Source: an uncultured Clostridia bacterium (GTDB lineage Bacteria > Bacillota > Clostridia > Lachnospirales > CAG-274). From it: a DNA stretch of 41,279 nucleotides. The stretch is taken from the NCBI GenBank assembly GCA_944383875.1, contig CALWRD010000139.1, positions 1 through 41,279 on the forward strand. Direction: 5' to 3'. A program made the position numbers and the translations under genes. Numbering within the stretch: the first letter of the stretch is position 1; each line of letters begins with the position of its first letter. The notes under the pieces are model-generated. The model did no database searches and was not told the DNA's origin. It worked only from the letters and a program-made list of their open reading frames with translations. Positions 15,760 through 24,370 of the stretch are shown piece after piece.

Positions 15760-17589
15760 ATGTGTGGCTTTTGCGGCTTTACAGGAAATATAGATAACAG
15801 AGAAGAAGTTATCAATGAAATGATGAACAAGATCATACACAGGGGACCGGACAGCGCCGGTGTACACTCGGATGAGGACATCACTCTTGGCTTTCGCAGG
15901 CTGAGTATAATTGACTTAAGCGACGGCGCACAGCCCATGTACAATGAGGACAATTCCCTTGTGATAGTCTTTAACGGCGAAATATACAACTATCAGTCCA
16001 TAAGGGACAAGCTTATTGAAAAGGGTCATATCTTTAAGACCCATGCGGATACGGAGGTACTTATCCACCTCTATGAGGATAAAAAAGAGGAAATGTTAAA
16101 TGACCTCAGGGGTATGTTTGCCTTTGTCATCTATGACTTAAAAAATAAAAAGCTCTTTGCCGCAAGGGACTTTTTCGGTATAAAGCCTTTTTACTACGCA
16201 CAGATAAAGGGAAATCTTATCTTTGGCTCGGAGATAAAGAGCTTTTTACCCCATCCCGACTTTAAAAAAGAGGTAAATCCCGTTGCTCTTGAAAACTATC
16301 TTACCTTCCAGTATTCCGTACTTGAGGAAACCTTTTTCAAGGGTGTGTACAAGCTTATGCCGGGACATTACCTTACCTATGAAAACGGCAAGGTAACCAC
16401 AAAAAGATACTTCCAGCCGGAATTCAAGCCGGAACAGGCAGGCTTGCAGGATACCATTAAAAAAGTTGAGGATGTTATGCAGGACTCTGTGGAGGCACAC
16501 AAGGTCAGCGATGTTGAAGTTGGCTCCTTCCTCTCCAGCGGCGTTGATTCAAGCTACGTAGCGGCTACCTTTAACGGGGACAAAACCTTCACCGTAGGCT
16601 TTGACTATGAAAAGTATAATGAAATAGGCTATGCGGAAAAGCTTTCCGAAAAGGTGGGCATAGAAAACTATTCCAAAATAATCTCCACAGACGAATACTG
16701 GGACAGCCTTAAAAAGGTACAGTACCATATGGATGAGCCACTTGCCGACCCTTCCGCAATAGCCCTTTACTTTGTAAGCCGCCTTGCCTCAAAGTATGTT
16801 AAGGTTGCACTTTCCGGCGAGGGTGCGGATGAATTTTTTGGTGGCTACAATATATATAAAGAACCTATGGATCTTGCGATTATGCACATCTTCCCCAAGT
16901 TTGTACGCAAGGGACTTGCAGCCATGGTAAAGGCACTGCCATTTTCCTTTAAGGGCAAAAACTATATTATAAGAGCATCTCAGGACTTGGAAGAAAGATT
17001 TATAGGCAATGCAAAGATGTTTTCAGAAAAGGAAAGAGAGAGCATACTTAAAAATCCTACGGGAAAATACAATCATATGGAAATCACCAAACCTTACTAC
17101 GACTTTACAAAGGGACTTGATGATGTAACACGTATGCAGTTTATTGACCTTAACCTGTGGATGGTAGGGGATATACTCCTTAAGGCTGATAAAATGAGTA
17201 TGGCAAACTCCCTTGAGGTAAGAGTGCCTTTCCTTGATAAAAATGTATTTAATGTTGCCTCAAAGATACAAAGCGACTATAGGGTGAACCGTCAGGCAAC
17301 CAAATATGTATTCCGTATGGCGGCAAAGGAACATCTTCCCGATGATGTTGCCACCAAGAAAAAGCTTGGTTTCCCTGTACCTATACGTGTATGGCTTAAA
17401 GAGAATAAATATTATAATATAGTAAAGGAAGCCTTTGAAAGCAAAGCTGCCAAAGAATACTTCAACACAGATAAAATACTTGCCTACCTTGATGACCATA
17501 AGGCAGGCAAATGCGATAACAGTCGTAAAATATGGACTATATATATGTTCCTTGTCTGGCATAAGGAATATTTTGAAGAAGCTGCATAA
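15760..17589 (+). CDS. asnB: Asparagine synthetase, glutamine-hydrolysing
   Basis: AsnB makes asparagine from aspartate, ATP and ammonia taken from glutamine. The 609-aa protein has the class II glutaminase domain with nucleophile Cys2 (MCGFCGF), RGPDSAG and GEIYNY, followed by the synthetase domain with the PP-loop-type SSGVDSSYVAA and downstream GEGADEFFGGY and SLEVRVPFLD. It is complete and uninterrupted, with AAAGGAGG before the ATG. It shares a leader element with purC. Both enzymes consume aspartate and ATP, and asnB and purF consume glutamine, so a common nitrogen or aspartate signal is conceivable but unproven. Confidence 0.96.
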   Translation: MCGFCGFTGNIDNREEVINEMMNKIIHRGPDSAGVHSDEDITLGFRRLSIIDLSDGAQPMYNEDNSLVIVFNGEIYNYQSIRDKLIEKGHIFKTHADTEVLIHLYEDKKEEMLNDLRGMFAFVIYDLKNKKLFAARDFFGIKPFYYAQIKGNLIFGSEIKSFLPHPDFKKEVNPVALENYLTFQYSVLEETFFKGVYKLMPGHYLTYENGKVTTKRYFQPEFKPEQAGLQDTIKKVEDVMQDSVEAHKVSDVEVGSFLSSGVDSSYVAATFNGDKTFTVGFDYEKYNEIGYAEKLSEKVGIENYSKIISTDEYWDSLKKVQYHMDEPLADPSAIALYFVSRLASKYVKVALSGEGADEFFGGYNIYKEPMDLAIMHIFPKFVRKGLAAMVKALPFSFKGKNYIIRASQDLEERFIGNAKMFSEKERESILKNPTGKYNHMEITKPYYDFTKGLDDVTRMQFIDLNLWMVGDILLKADKMSMANSLEVRVPFLDKNVFNVASKIQSDYRVNRQATKYVFRMAAKEHLPDDVATKKKLGFPVPIRVWLKENKYYNIVKEAFESKAAKEYFNTDKILAYLDDHKAGKCDNSRKIWTIYMFLVWHKEYFEEAA

Positions 17590-17740
17590 TTTACTTTGCT
17601 ACAAGAAAAGCAGGAATCTCCTTTTGTGGGGTTAATGAAAAAAAGCAATTTTATATTGCGGTAATATAGAAAATGATTTTACCCATAGGTTTTACAAGCC
17701 TATAACAATTATACAAATAAAAACAGGATTGCCAATGAAC

Positions 17741-17785
17741 TGACCCCCAAAAGTTAGACCTAAAAAATCTAACGATTGGGGGTCA
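17741..17785. mobile_element. IS3-type end-to-end palindrome (MITE or deletion scar)
   Basis: TGACCCCCAAAAGTTAGA (17741-17758) and TCTAACGATTGGGGGTCA (17768-17785) are inverted repeats with 16 of 18 matches and only 9 nt between them. TGACCCCCAAAAGTTAGA looks like the ends of IS3-family (IS150-group) elements in Firmicutes, by recollection. No transposase is present. It may be a tiny non-autonomous derivative, and it may also act as a hairpin between convergent asnB and pepF, though no T-run follows on either strand. Confidence 0.5.
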
Positions 17786-17817
17786 CCTCACAAATTTTTA
17801 CAGCAATTCCATTTTTA

Positions 17818-19590
17818 TTATTCCAGATTTTCCATTTTATCAAGAAGTCCTTCAAACACCTTTAAAGCTTCTTCAACAGGCTTAGGAGAAGTCATATCCA
17901 CTCCCGCACCATTAAGCAGGTCAATGGAATACTTTGAGGAACCTCCCTTAAGGAAGTTAAGATAGCTTTCGGCGCCGTTATTATTAAGTATATTTTGTGA
18001 AAGAGCAATAGCGGCAGAATATCCCGTAGCATACTGATATACATAGTAAGCCGTATAAAAATGAGGTATTCTTGCCCATTCCCAGGCAATTTTATCATCA
18101 TATACAAGCCCGTCACCAAAATACTTTTTATTGAGATTAAGGTAAATATCATTGAGCACATCAAAGGTAAGAGCACCACCCTCCTCCACAAGCTTATGAG
18201 CCTCCATCTCAAACTCCGCAAACATAGTCTGACGGAAAAGAGTGCCCCTGAACTGCTCCATAAAGTAATTAATCAGATAAGCCTTAAAAGCCTTGTCCTC
18301 GGTAGTTTTAAGCAAATATTCCATAAGCAGCGCCTCATTTACCGTTGAAGCAACTTCGGCAACAAAGATAGTGTAATCCCCATATACAAATGGCTGATTG
18401 TCCCATGTGTAATGGCTGTGCATGGCATGACCCATTTCATGGGCAAGGGTAAACATAGAGTCCACGGTATTGTTGTAATTAAGGGAAACAAAGGGATGAC
18501 AACCGTATGCTCCCCATGAATAGGCACCGCTGCGTTTACCCTCATTTTCGTAAATATCTACCCAACCCTCATTGTTTAAAGCGGATGAAAGAGTTGACAC
18601 ATAGTCCTCTCCCAGCACTGAAACAGCCTTAAGCACCTCTGCCTTTGCATCCTCGTAGGTCTTGGAGTTATCCACATCAGGCACTATAGGTGTGTATAAG
18701 TCATAGAAATGCAGCTCATCAAAACCAAGCATTTTTTTCCTTAACGCAACATAGCGATGCAGCAAAGGAAGGTGTTTATTTACCGTATCAATAAGGTTTG
18801 TATACACACTGACGGGTATATTTCCGGCAGAAAGCATACTTTCAAGGGCGGAGGAATAGTTTCTTACCTTTGCAAAAGCAATATCCTTTTTAACCGATGA
18901 GGAATAGGTTGCCGCAAGAGTATTTTTCTGTTTGTAATAGGTATCGTAATAAGCATCAAAGGCTGACTTTCGCAAAGTCCTGTCCTTGCTTTCCAGATAG
19001 GAAATATAAGTACCGTGACTCAAAGAATGTTTTTTGCCATTGCTGTCAGTAATATCCGGGAAGGTCATATCCGCATTTTCAAGCATATAATAAATGTTTG
19101 AGGCCGCATTTCCCACTTCATAGAACTGTGCAAGAAGTTCCTCCTTGTCTTTTGAAAGTATATGTTCTCTGCTCCTTAAAATATCCTCTATATAATGCCT
19201 GTAAAGAGAAAGGGGTTCTTTGCTCAGAGCCGCCTCAAGCTCATGGGCATCAAGGGAAAGAACAGCAGGCTCAATAAAGGCAGTTGCCGATGAAAAGATG
19301 GTAATAAGGCTTTCGGACTTATCTGCCATAGCCTGATAAAATGTATTTGTACTGTCTTCATTGGAACGCAGTCCCGCATATACATAAAGATAGTCAACCC
19401 GCCTCATTATATCATCACGTTTTGACAAGATTTCCCATAGACCAGCTATAGTAATCTTATCACCGTAAGCCTTAAAAAGCTCAATTTCCTTTTTTACCTC
19501 GTCGAATTCCTTCTCCCAAAGCTCATCGGAAGAAAACATATCTTCAATTTTCCACTTAAATTCCTCTTTAACTTCGTTTCTTTTTAGCAT
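17818..19590 (-). CDS. pepF: Oligoendopeptidase F (M3 family zinc peptidase)
   Basis: PepF is a cytosolic zinc metallopeptidase that cleaves short peptides. The 590-aa protein, from ATG 19590, carries the active-site motif LAHEMGHAMHSHY (HExxH with a downstream Glu in FVAEVASTVNEALL), typical of family M3B. The length is normal. ATG 19590 is preceded by AAAGGAGAAATT. An in-frame ATG at 19608 lies upstream of that ribosome binding site and is less likely. It is divergent from glgA and convergent with asnB, so it is a single-gene unit. Confidence 0.95.
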   Translation of the reverse strand: MLKRNEVKEEFKWKIEDMFSSDELWEKEFDEVKKEIELFKAYGDKITIAGLWEILSKRDDIMRRVDYLYVYAGLRSNEDSTNTFYQAMADKSESLITIFSSATAFIEPAVLSLDAHELEAALSKEPLSLYRHYIEDILRSREHILSKDKEELLAQFYEVGNAASNIYYMLENADMTFPDITDSNGKKHSLSHGTYISYLESKDRTLRKSAFDAYYDTYYKQKNTLAATYSSSVKKDIAFAKVRNYSSALESMLSAGNIPVSVYTNLIDTVNKHLPLLHRYVALRKKMLGFDELHFYDLYTPIVPDVDNSKTYEDAKAEVLKAVSVLGEDYVSTLSSALNNEGWVDIYENEGKRSGAYSWGAYGCHPFVSLNYNNTVDSMFTLAHEMGHAMHSHYTWDNQPFVYGDYTIFVAEVASTVNEALLMEYLLKTTEDKAFKAYLINYFMEQFRGTLFRQTMFAEFEMEAHKLVEEGGALTFDVLNDIYLNLNKKYFGDGLVYDDKIAWEWARIPHFYTAYYVYQYATGYSAAIALSQNILNNNGAESYLNFLKGGSSKYSIDLLNGAGVDMTSPKPVEEALKVFEGLLDKMENLE

Positions 19591-19629
19591 AATTTCTCCT
19601 TTCGACATAAAAAAAATTAAAAATAATCA

Positions 19630-19658
19630 TTGCCATATTGCACATACCATAGTATAAT
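19630..19658 (+). promoter_or_regulatory. Predicted sigmaA promoter of glgA
   Basis: TTGCCA (19630-19635) and a perfect TATAAT (19653-19658) are separated by 17 bp, about 75 nt before the glgA start codon. Confidence 0.6.
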
Positions 19659-19732
19659 TATAATAGAAAATTGTTAAAAATAAACAATAAAATTATTAAT
19701 AATCTATTTTTTATTAATAGGAGGTATTTTTT

Positions 19733-21175
19733 ATGAGTCTTAAGGTTTTAGTTGTAGCCTCCGAGGTTTCTCCATATGCAAAAAGCGGCGGACTTGGCGA
19801 TGTTACAGGCTCGCTGCCAAAAGCACTCAAGGCTAAGGGGGTTGACGTAAGGGTTGTTTTCCCTAAGTACCGCACCATTAAGGAAAATTTGTTGACAAGC
19901 TGTGAGTATATTTCATCATTTAACGTCACACTTGACTGGCGTGTGCAAAAAGCGGATATATATACCATTAAATCGGCTGATGTGCCTACATATATGATAG
20001 GCAATGACTATTACTTCGGAAGAGGCGGCTATTACGGATACGGTGACGACAATGAAAGATTTGCCTTTTTCTGTAAAGCCTCTATTGAATTTTTAGATTA
20101 TATAGACTTTATTCCGGATGTTATCCACTGCAACGACTGGCAGACGGGACCTATCAGTATTTATGTTAAGGACGTTTATTCAAAGATTAAGTATTTTTCA
20201 AATATAAAGACATTGTTTACCATACACAATATCCAGTATCAGGGCATATTCACCAGGGATACCCTCCGTATGATGGATCTTAACGACGGCTATTTTGTAA
20301 ATGACAAGATGGAATTTTATAATATGGTAAACTTTATGAAGGCAGGTCTGCTGTATTCGGATATGATTACCACGGTAAGCGAAACCTATGCAAAAGAGAT
20401 ACAGACGCCTCAGTATGCCTACGGACTTGATGGTGTACTTCAATGCAGAAGCCAATATCTCAGGGGCATAGTAAACGGAATAGACTATTCGGTAAATGAC
20501 CCTGCAACTTCAAACAAAATATATAAAAACTATGATGTCAACAGTCTGGGTGATAAGGTGCAAAATAAGACCGGACTTCAGGCTGACCTTGGCTTGCCGG
20601 TACGTGAGGACGTGCCAATGCTTGCCGTTATATCAAGGCTGGTTGACCAGAAGGGTATCAATCTTATTTTGCAGGCTGCAAACGAACTCCTCTATAAGGA
20701 TATACAGCTTGTTATACTGGGCACCGGCGACAGCCATTACGAGAACATATTCAAAGACCTCAGCTATCGCTATCCCGATAAGGTAAGTGCAAATATCCTC
20801 TTTGACGATAATCTTGCTCAAAAGATATATGCGGGAGCCGATATATTCCTTATGCCAAGTCTGTTTGAACCATGCGGCTTAGGTCAGCTCTTTGCAATGA
20901 GCTACGGTACAATACCCGTTGCAAGGGCAACCGGCGGACTTGTAGATACCGTCAAGCACTTTAACACTGATACCAATGAGGGTACAGGTTTCCTGTTCAA
21001 CGACTATGACTGCGGCGGACTTATGTGGGGCATAAATGAAGCACTTAATGTTTACTACGATAAAGAAAAATGGTCTATCCTTATGAAAAACGCTATATCC
21101 GAAAGATTTTCGTGGGATAACAGTGCCGAAAAGTATATTGAACTTTATAAGGAAATCTGCGGTATAACTGAATAA
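19733..21175 (+). CDS. glgA: Glycogen synthase (ADP-glucose)
   Basis: GlgA, a GT5 glycosyltransferase, adds glucose from ADP-glucose to alpha-1,4-glucan. The 480-aa length is typical. The N-terminal ADP-glucose-binding motif KSGGLGDVTGSLPKAL, the HCNDWQTG segment, the second domain's SRLVDQKGINL and the C-terminal PSLFEPCGLGQLFAMSYGTIP motif with its conserved Glu are all present. GGAGG precedes the ATG. No other glycogen genes (glgC, glgB, glgP) are nearby, so it is a stand-alone unit between its own promoter and terminator. Confidence 0.95.
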   Translation: MSLKVLVVASEVSPYAKSGGLGDVTGSLPKALKAKGVDVRVVFPKYRTIKENLLTSCEYISSFNVTLDWRVQKADIYTIKSADVPTYMIGNDYYFGRGGYYGYGDDNERFAFFCKASIEFLDYIDFIPDVIHCNDWQTGPISIYVKDVYSKIKYFSNIKTLFTIHNIQYQGIFTRDTLRMMDLNDGYFVNDKMEFYNMVNFMKAGLLYSDMITTVSETYAKEIQTPQYAYGLDGVLQCRSQYLRGIVNGIDYSVNDPATSNKIYKNYDVNSLGDKVQNKTGLQADLGLPVREDVPMLAVISRLVDQKGINLILQAANELLYKDIQLVILGTGDSHYENIFKDLSYRYPDKVSANILFDDNLAQKIYAGADIFLMPSLFEPCGLGQLFAMSYGTIPVARATGGLVDTVKHFNTDTNEGTGFLFNDYDCGGLMWGINEALNVYYDKEKWSILMKNAISERFSWDNSAEKYIELYKEICGITE

Positions 21176-21182
21176 AAACACC

Positions 21183-21224
21183 AAAGGGTAATGCAAAAAT
21201 ATCTGCACTACCCTTTTTTAATTC
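21183..21224 (+). terminator. Terminator of glgA
   Basis: AAAGGGTA and TACCCTTT pair, extended inward by TGCA/TGCA across one mismatch, and end in a run of six T 8 nt after the glgA stop codon. Confidence 0.85.
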
Positions 21225-21233
21225 TATGTAATG

Positions 21234-21707
21234 TTATTTTTTCATATCCCTTAAAAATTTGGCAAGCTGTTCAGCCTCACCCTGTTTAACATTGTTTTTG
21301 TTGATGATTACGCCCTCCTTAAAAGAACCTAACTTAATATAGTTCTCCCTTTCCATAACATAATCAAACTTTTCCGGTTTAATCTCTCTTTTGCCCTCAT
21401 TTGTTTCAACCACAAGAACATCGTCAAAAACCGTAATCTTCATATGCTCCACCCTGGAAATCAGATTCCAGATAATACCGCCTATAACAGGTATCAGAGC
21501 CCACACAAGCATAACGGCAAAAAGCGCAACGGTCTTTGTACCGTCACCCTCAACAGACTGTCCCGTACTCATCATATAGTAGTTATAACAAATAACAACG
21601 CCTGCCACAAGCAAAAACAAAAAGTAAGCCCTGCCCATAAGCACCCTTACTATTTCCGTCCTTTCCCTGCGGTTTACATTACCTTCGATTACAAATCTTT
21701 CTTCCAT
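21234..21707 (-). CDS. Small two-TM membrane protein, YcxB-like
   Basis: The 157-aa protein has a short N-terminal cytoplasmic part, two membrane helices (around residues 25-50 and 60-88) and a C-terminal soluble domain with the pattern FDDVLVVETNEGKREI...YVMERENYIKL...VIINKNNV. This layout is like the YcxB-like family of unknown function. ATG 21707 is chosen because GGAGAA precedes it. An in-frame TTG at 21713 overlaps the upstream stop codon. It follows the thioesterase gene by 2 nt, so the two are co-transcribed and perhaps translationally coupled. A membrane-lipid connection through that neighbour is only a guess. Confidence 0.75.
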   Translation of the reverse strand: MEERFVIEGNVNRRERTEIVRVLMGRAYFLFLLVAGVVICYNYYMMSTGQSVEGDGTKTVALFAVMLVWALIPVIGGIIWNLISRVEHMKITVFDDVLVVETNEGKREIKPEKFDYVMERENYIKLGSFKEGVIINKNNVKQGEAEQLAKFLRDMKK

Positions 21708-21709
21708 AG

Positions 21710-22432
21710 TCAAATCTTCTCCAATTCAAAATATATTTCGCAAAGCAGCCCTTTTTCACCAGTAATAGTGGCATAGCGGCAATTATCTTTTTTAATAAGC
21801 TTAATATCAACTTTATCTGACATTACACACTGTTTTAAATAAGCTATTTTAAGCCTTGAAATACGATTGCCGTTATACTCTTCTTCGGTAAGCAGATCAG
21901 TAACCCATGTAAGGTAGCTGATGTTATTTGCATGCTGATTTGTATCTGTATCATGCCTTGCCACAATAATGCTGCTGCTTACTTCCTCTTCACCCTCAGG
22001 ATGCCTTATTTTAAAGTCGGTCTCAACTGGCAGCGCCTTAAGCTCACCGTACTTAGCCTGCATCTCCTCATCTACCCTTACGGGTTTAAGCTTAAGCCTG
22101 TCGGTAAATACCCATCTTGAAGACGCCCTTAATACTTCTTCACCTGCGGAAGTATAAGCATTAAATCCTCTGTGAGCCATTATGCCCTTAAACATGGCAG
22201 GATAGGTTTCAACTGTCAGCTTGTCCGCCCATTTAACCGGTTTTAAAAAACAAATATCCCAGTCACGTATAACCCAGCCACGCTTTGTTTCATAAAACCA
22301 GTCCATAGTCAGACCGGCATATTCCGAATGAAGTATTGCCGCCTCCTGTAAGTATAACATCATTTTTGAAGCAGGTGCGGTATAATCGAATTTTAATCCG
22401 TGATAGTCAATGTCAAAGGTTACTTTAATCAA
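21710..22432 (-). CDS. Acyl-ACP thioesterase (FatA/FatB-like)
   Basis: The 240-aa protein of the acyl-ACP thioesterase family (double hotdog fold) releases fatty acids from acyl-carrier protein. Recognisable parts are the N-terminal DYTAPASKMMLYLQEAAILHS helix region, GWVIRDWDICFLKPVKW and the catalytic-type motif DTNQHANNISYLTW with Asp, Asn and His. I chose TTG at 22432, because GGGAGGAG lies 7 nt upstream and the hotdog domain begins there (IKVTFDIDYHG). The longer frame to 22486 would add a hydrophobic tail without a ribosome binding site. It could adjust membrane fatty acids or recycle acyl groups. It forms an operon with the YcxB-like gene. Confidence 0.85.
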   Translation of the reverse strand: MIKVTFDIDYHGLKFDYTAPASKMMLYLQEAAILHSEYAGLTMDWFYETKRGWVIRDWDICFLKPVKWADKLTVETYPAMFKGIMAHRGFNAYTSAGEEVLRASSRWVFTDRLKLKPVRVDEEMQAKYGELKALPVETDFKIRHPEGEEEVSSSIIVARHDTDTNQHANNISYLTWVTDLLTEEEYNGNRISRLKIAYLKQCVMSDKVDIKLIKKDNCRYATITGEKGLLCEIYFELEKI

Positions 22433-22604
22433 AAAATCTCCTCCCGTCAGAAGAATTATACCATAATATACGAGATAAAAAAACAAAAATCCAACCGTTG
22501 TAATAACTTTTTATATTTTACTCACAGCAGCTGCAATAAACATTCTTTTATATAACTAACGGCTGAATAAAAAACATTTATTGCAACGGCAAAAACTCTA
22601 AGAC

Positions 22605-22633
22605 TTGACAAGGTGATTTTTTAAGCATAAAAT
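22605..22633 (+). promoter_or_regulatory. sigmaA promoter of the Lrp/AsnC gene
   Basis: A perfect TTGACA (22605-22610) and TAAAAT (22628-22633) are separated by 17 bp, about 30 nt before the start codon. Inverted GCAATAAA and TTTATTGC further upstream might be autoregulatory sites. Confidence 0.75.
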
Positions 22634-22664
22634 ATCCATATATTACGAAAGTTGAGGTGCCGAT

Positions 22665-23138
22665 ATGCCAAAATCACACAGCTCACATCAGCAGATTGAT
22701 GATACCGATTTTAAAATAATAGATTTATTGCGCAGCAATGCCCGTATTTCCGTTAAAGAAATAGCCGATACGGTTTTTCTCTCTCCCACTGCCATTTCTT
22801 CACGCATTGACAAGCTGGAAAGAGACGGAATCATTGACGGTTATCACGCACACATAAGTCCGGCAGCTCTTGGGTACAACATTAAGGCTTTTATTAACCT
22901 TGAGGTTGAACCAAATCAAAAACAAGAGTTTTATCCCTATATAGAAAGCTGTTGCAACGTGGTTGAATGCAGCTGTGTAACAGGAGATTTTTCCATGCTG
23001 ATAGAGGTAGTTTTTAAAGACACTGCCGCACTTGATAAATTTATAGGAGAACTTCAGCACTTTGGCAAGACAAAAACTCAGATAGTTTTTTCAACAAGTG
23101 TTGAACACAGGGACTTTTTTTATAAAATACGTGAATAA
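22665..23138 (+). CDS. Lrp/AsnC family transcriptional regulator
   Basis: The 157-aa protein has an N-terminal winged helix-turn-helix (IDDTDFKIIDLLRSNARIS, then SPTAISSRIDKLERDGII) and a C-terminal RAM ligand-binding/oligomerisation domain (AFINLEVEPNQ..., then CVTGDFSMLIEV). Family members sense amino acids and bind DNA as octamers or dimers. It is monocistronic with its own strong promoter, and such genes are often autoregulated. The short distance from promoter to ATG leaves little room for other controls. The target and effector cannot be told from the sequence. Confidence 0.92.
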   Translation: MPKSHSSHQQIDDTDFKIIDLLRSNARISVKEIADTVFLSPTAISSRIDKLERDGIIDGYHAHISPAALGYNIKAFINLEVEPNQKQEFYPYIESCCNVVECSCVTGDFSMLIEVVFKDTAALDKFIGELQHFGKTKTQIVFSTSVEHRDFFYKIRE

Positions 23139-23204
23139 TTTTACATCTCTTAATTTTTATCAATAACCTTAATAATTTTTTTCGGAAAATTTTTATAAAA
23201 AGTC

Positions 23205-23233
23205 TTGTAATTTATTTGTAATAATAGTATAAT
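23205..23233 (+). promoter_or_regulatory. sigmaA promoter of a candidate small RNA
   Basis: TTGTAA (23205-23210) and a perfect TATAAT (23228-23233) are separated by 17 bp, in a stretch with no open reading frame after it. Confidence 0.6.
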
Positions 23234-23239
23234 AATCCC

Positions 23240-23376
23240 AAGAGAAGTAGCTTAGGATCTTATGATTCTGCTGACAAAGCTAATTAATTATCTTTTCTTT
23301 TATCTTTTTCCTTTTTTTCTTGGTAACCCCAAGGCATATATGAAAGGGCATCGTTTACACGGTGTCCTTTTTCTTT
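23240..23376 (+). ncRNA. Candidate small RNA of about 135 nt
   Basis: The stretch runs from a predicted sigmaA start site near 23240 to an intrinsic terminator (AAAGGGCATCG / CGGTGTCCTTT, 23343-23370, with G-U pairs, then T-rich). It has no convincing reading frame. The 5' part can form a small hairpin (GGATC/GATTC), and CCAAG near the start can pair with CTTGG close to the terminator. The middle is pyrimidine-rich (many TTTTC runs). I do not recognise the family. It is not tRNA, SRP, tmRNA or an obvious 6S RNA. Confidence 0.5.
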
Positions 23377-23405
23377 TGCAAAAATAAGTTAACTTTCTAC
23401 AGGCA

Positions 23406-23434
23406 TTGACAAGAAGTTAAAGTAATGATACAAT
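23406..23434 (+). promoter_or_regulatory. sigmaA promoter of the 45-aa peptide gene / spoVS
   Basis: TTGACA (23406-23411) and TACAAT (23429-23434) are exactly 17 bp apart, a near-consensus strong promoter. It may also drive spoVS, since no terminator was seen between the peptide gene and spoVS. Confidence 0.75.
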
Positions 23435-23514
23435 ATAATTACAGGGTTAGCTTAAACTAACTAAAAATCAACTGTAAACATATTTTGCAATTTTATCGGA
23501 AAGGTGGTTATATT

Positions 23515-23652
23515 ATGATTAATGCAATCAATATCGTATTATCTTATATTCCTGCCTCGATTTTCGCAATTGTACTCGTCTTAATAATCAGGCTTATTAA
23601 AAGGTATATGATAAATCTGTCCGGCAATAAGAATATAACATTAAATCAATAA
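23515..23652 (+). CDS. 45-aa single-pass membrane peptide upstream of spoVS
   Basis: A short reading frame starts at ATG 23515 behind AAAGGTGG and a near-consensus promoter. It begins MINAINIVLSYIPASIFAIV, continues with a hydrophobic and then basic stretch (LIIRLIKRYMI) and ends in a polar tail (SGNKNITLNQ), i.e. one membrane helix with a positively charged cytoplasmic side. The frame has good signals and lies 91 nt before spoVS on the same strand, so the two may be co-transcribed. I do not recognise it. A sporulation link is suggested only by the neighbour. Confidence 0.6.
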   Translation: MINAINIVLSYIPASIFAIVLVLIIRLIKRYMINLSGNKNITLNQ

Positions 23653-23743
23653 CAAAGCTGCTGCCTTTATACAACCTATCTCTGTATATTTTTTTCTTTG
23701 ATGAGCAAACTACTTAAGTAATCAATATACAGGAGGTCTTACA

Positions 23744-24004
23744 ATGGAAGTATTAAAGGTATCGTCAACGTCACAGCCAAAATCGGTTGCAGGTGCAATA
23801 GCGGCTATCGTAAGAAACAATAATGAGGTAGAAATACAAACAATAGGAGCGGGTGCAGTCAATCAGGCTGTAAAAAGCGTTGCCATAGCAAGGGGATATG
23901 TTGCCCCAAACGGAATTGAACTGGTGTGTGTGCCTGCCTTTTCTCAACTGGAAGTGGACGGGGAAATAAAGACCAGCATACGCTTTCAGGTAGGCAGTAG
24001 ATAA
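23744..24004 (+). CDS. spoVS: Stage V sporulation protein S
   Basis: SpoVS is a small, highly conserved Alba-like protein of spore formers, needed for normal septation and spore coat steps in Bacillus. The 86-aa sequence has the characteristic MEVLKVSSTSQPKSVAGAIA start, the GAGAVNQAVKSVAIARGY core and the SIRFQV end. AGGAGG precedes the ATG. It may share a transcript with the 45-aa membrane peptide and is closed by a strong terminator. Together with the CotS-like gene it marks the organism as a likely spore former. Confidence 0.95.
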   Translation: MEVLKVSSTSQPKSVAGAIAAIVRNNNEVEIQTIGAGAVNQAVKSVAIARGYVAPNGIELVCVPAFSQLEVDGEIKTSIRFQVGSR

Positions 24005-24012
24005 ATATGCTA

Positions 24013-24054
24013 AAAAGGATATTACAATCAAAAAACTGTAATATCCTTTTATTT
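24013..24054 (+). terminator. Terminator of spoVS
   Basis: A perfect 14-bp stem AAAAGGATATTACA / TGTAATATCCTTTT (24013-24050) with a 10-nt loop is followed by ATTT, starting 8 nt after the stop codon. Confidence 0.85.
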
Positions 24055-24067
24055 ATATCACTTCAAC

Positions 24068-24370
24068 AAACCTATAGGTTTTGGCAAAACCTATGTTAAA
24101 AATCTTTTTATTTTTACCACATAAAACTACTATTTTTCTTTTTCCTTAATTCCACAGTGGAATTCCTACTTTTCTACGAGAAAAGTAGGAAAAAGCGCCA
24201 CTAATTCCGAAGCGTGGAGCACGGCTTAGGGGCGTGAACGCCGCCCCTAAGAACCCGCATTTCATCGTTCAGGTATTTGCCTTAATTTTTTTTACGCCGC
24301 CTGTTTTATAGGCGGCTAAAAAATTGCAGCAAATTCTTTTGTTGGAGTTTTAAGTGGTTGTTTTTGTTAG
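24068..24370 (+). repeat. Structured intergenic repeat, copy A
   Basis: A multi-hairpin element lies downstream of spoVS. In order: H1 ATAGGTTTT/AAAACCTAT (24074-24094), H0 AATTCCAC/GTGGAATT (24148-24164), H2 CCTACTTTTCT/AGAAAAGTAGG (24165-24189), a linear box CGCCACTAATTCCGAAGCGTG, H3 CTTAGGGGCG.../...CGCCCCTAAG (24225-24251), H4 GCCGCCT/AGGCGGC (24296-24316) and a T/G-rich tail ending in TTGTTAG. Copies B and C share all blocks. No reading frame spans it. Confidence 0.85.

Noticed and set aside
17741-17785. Ordinary Rho-independent terminator between asnB and pepF
   Set aside because: Neither strand has a T-run after the stem, and the arms look like IS3-type ends.
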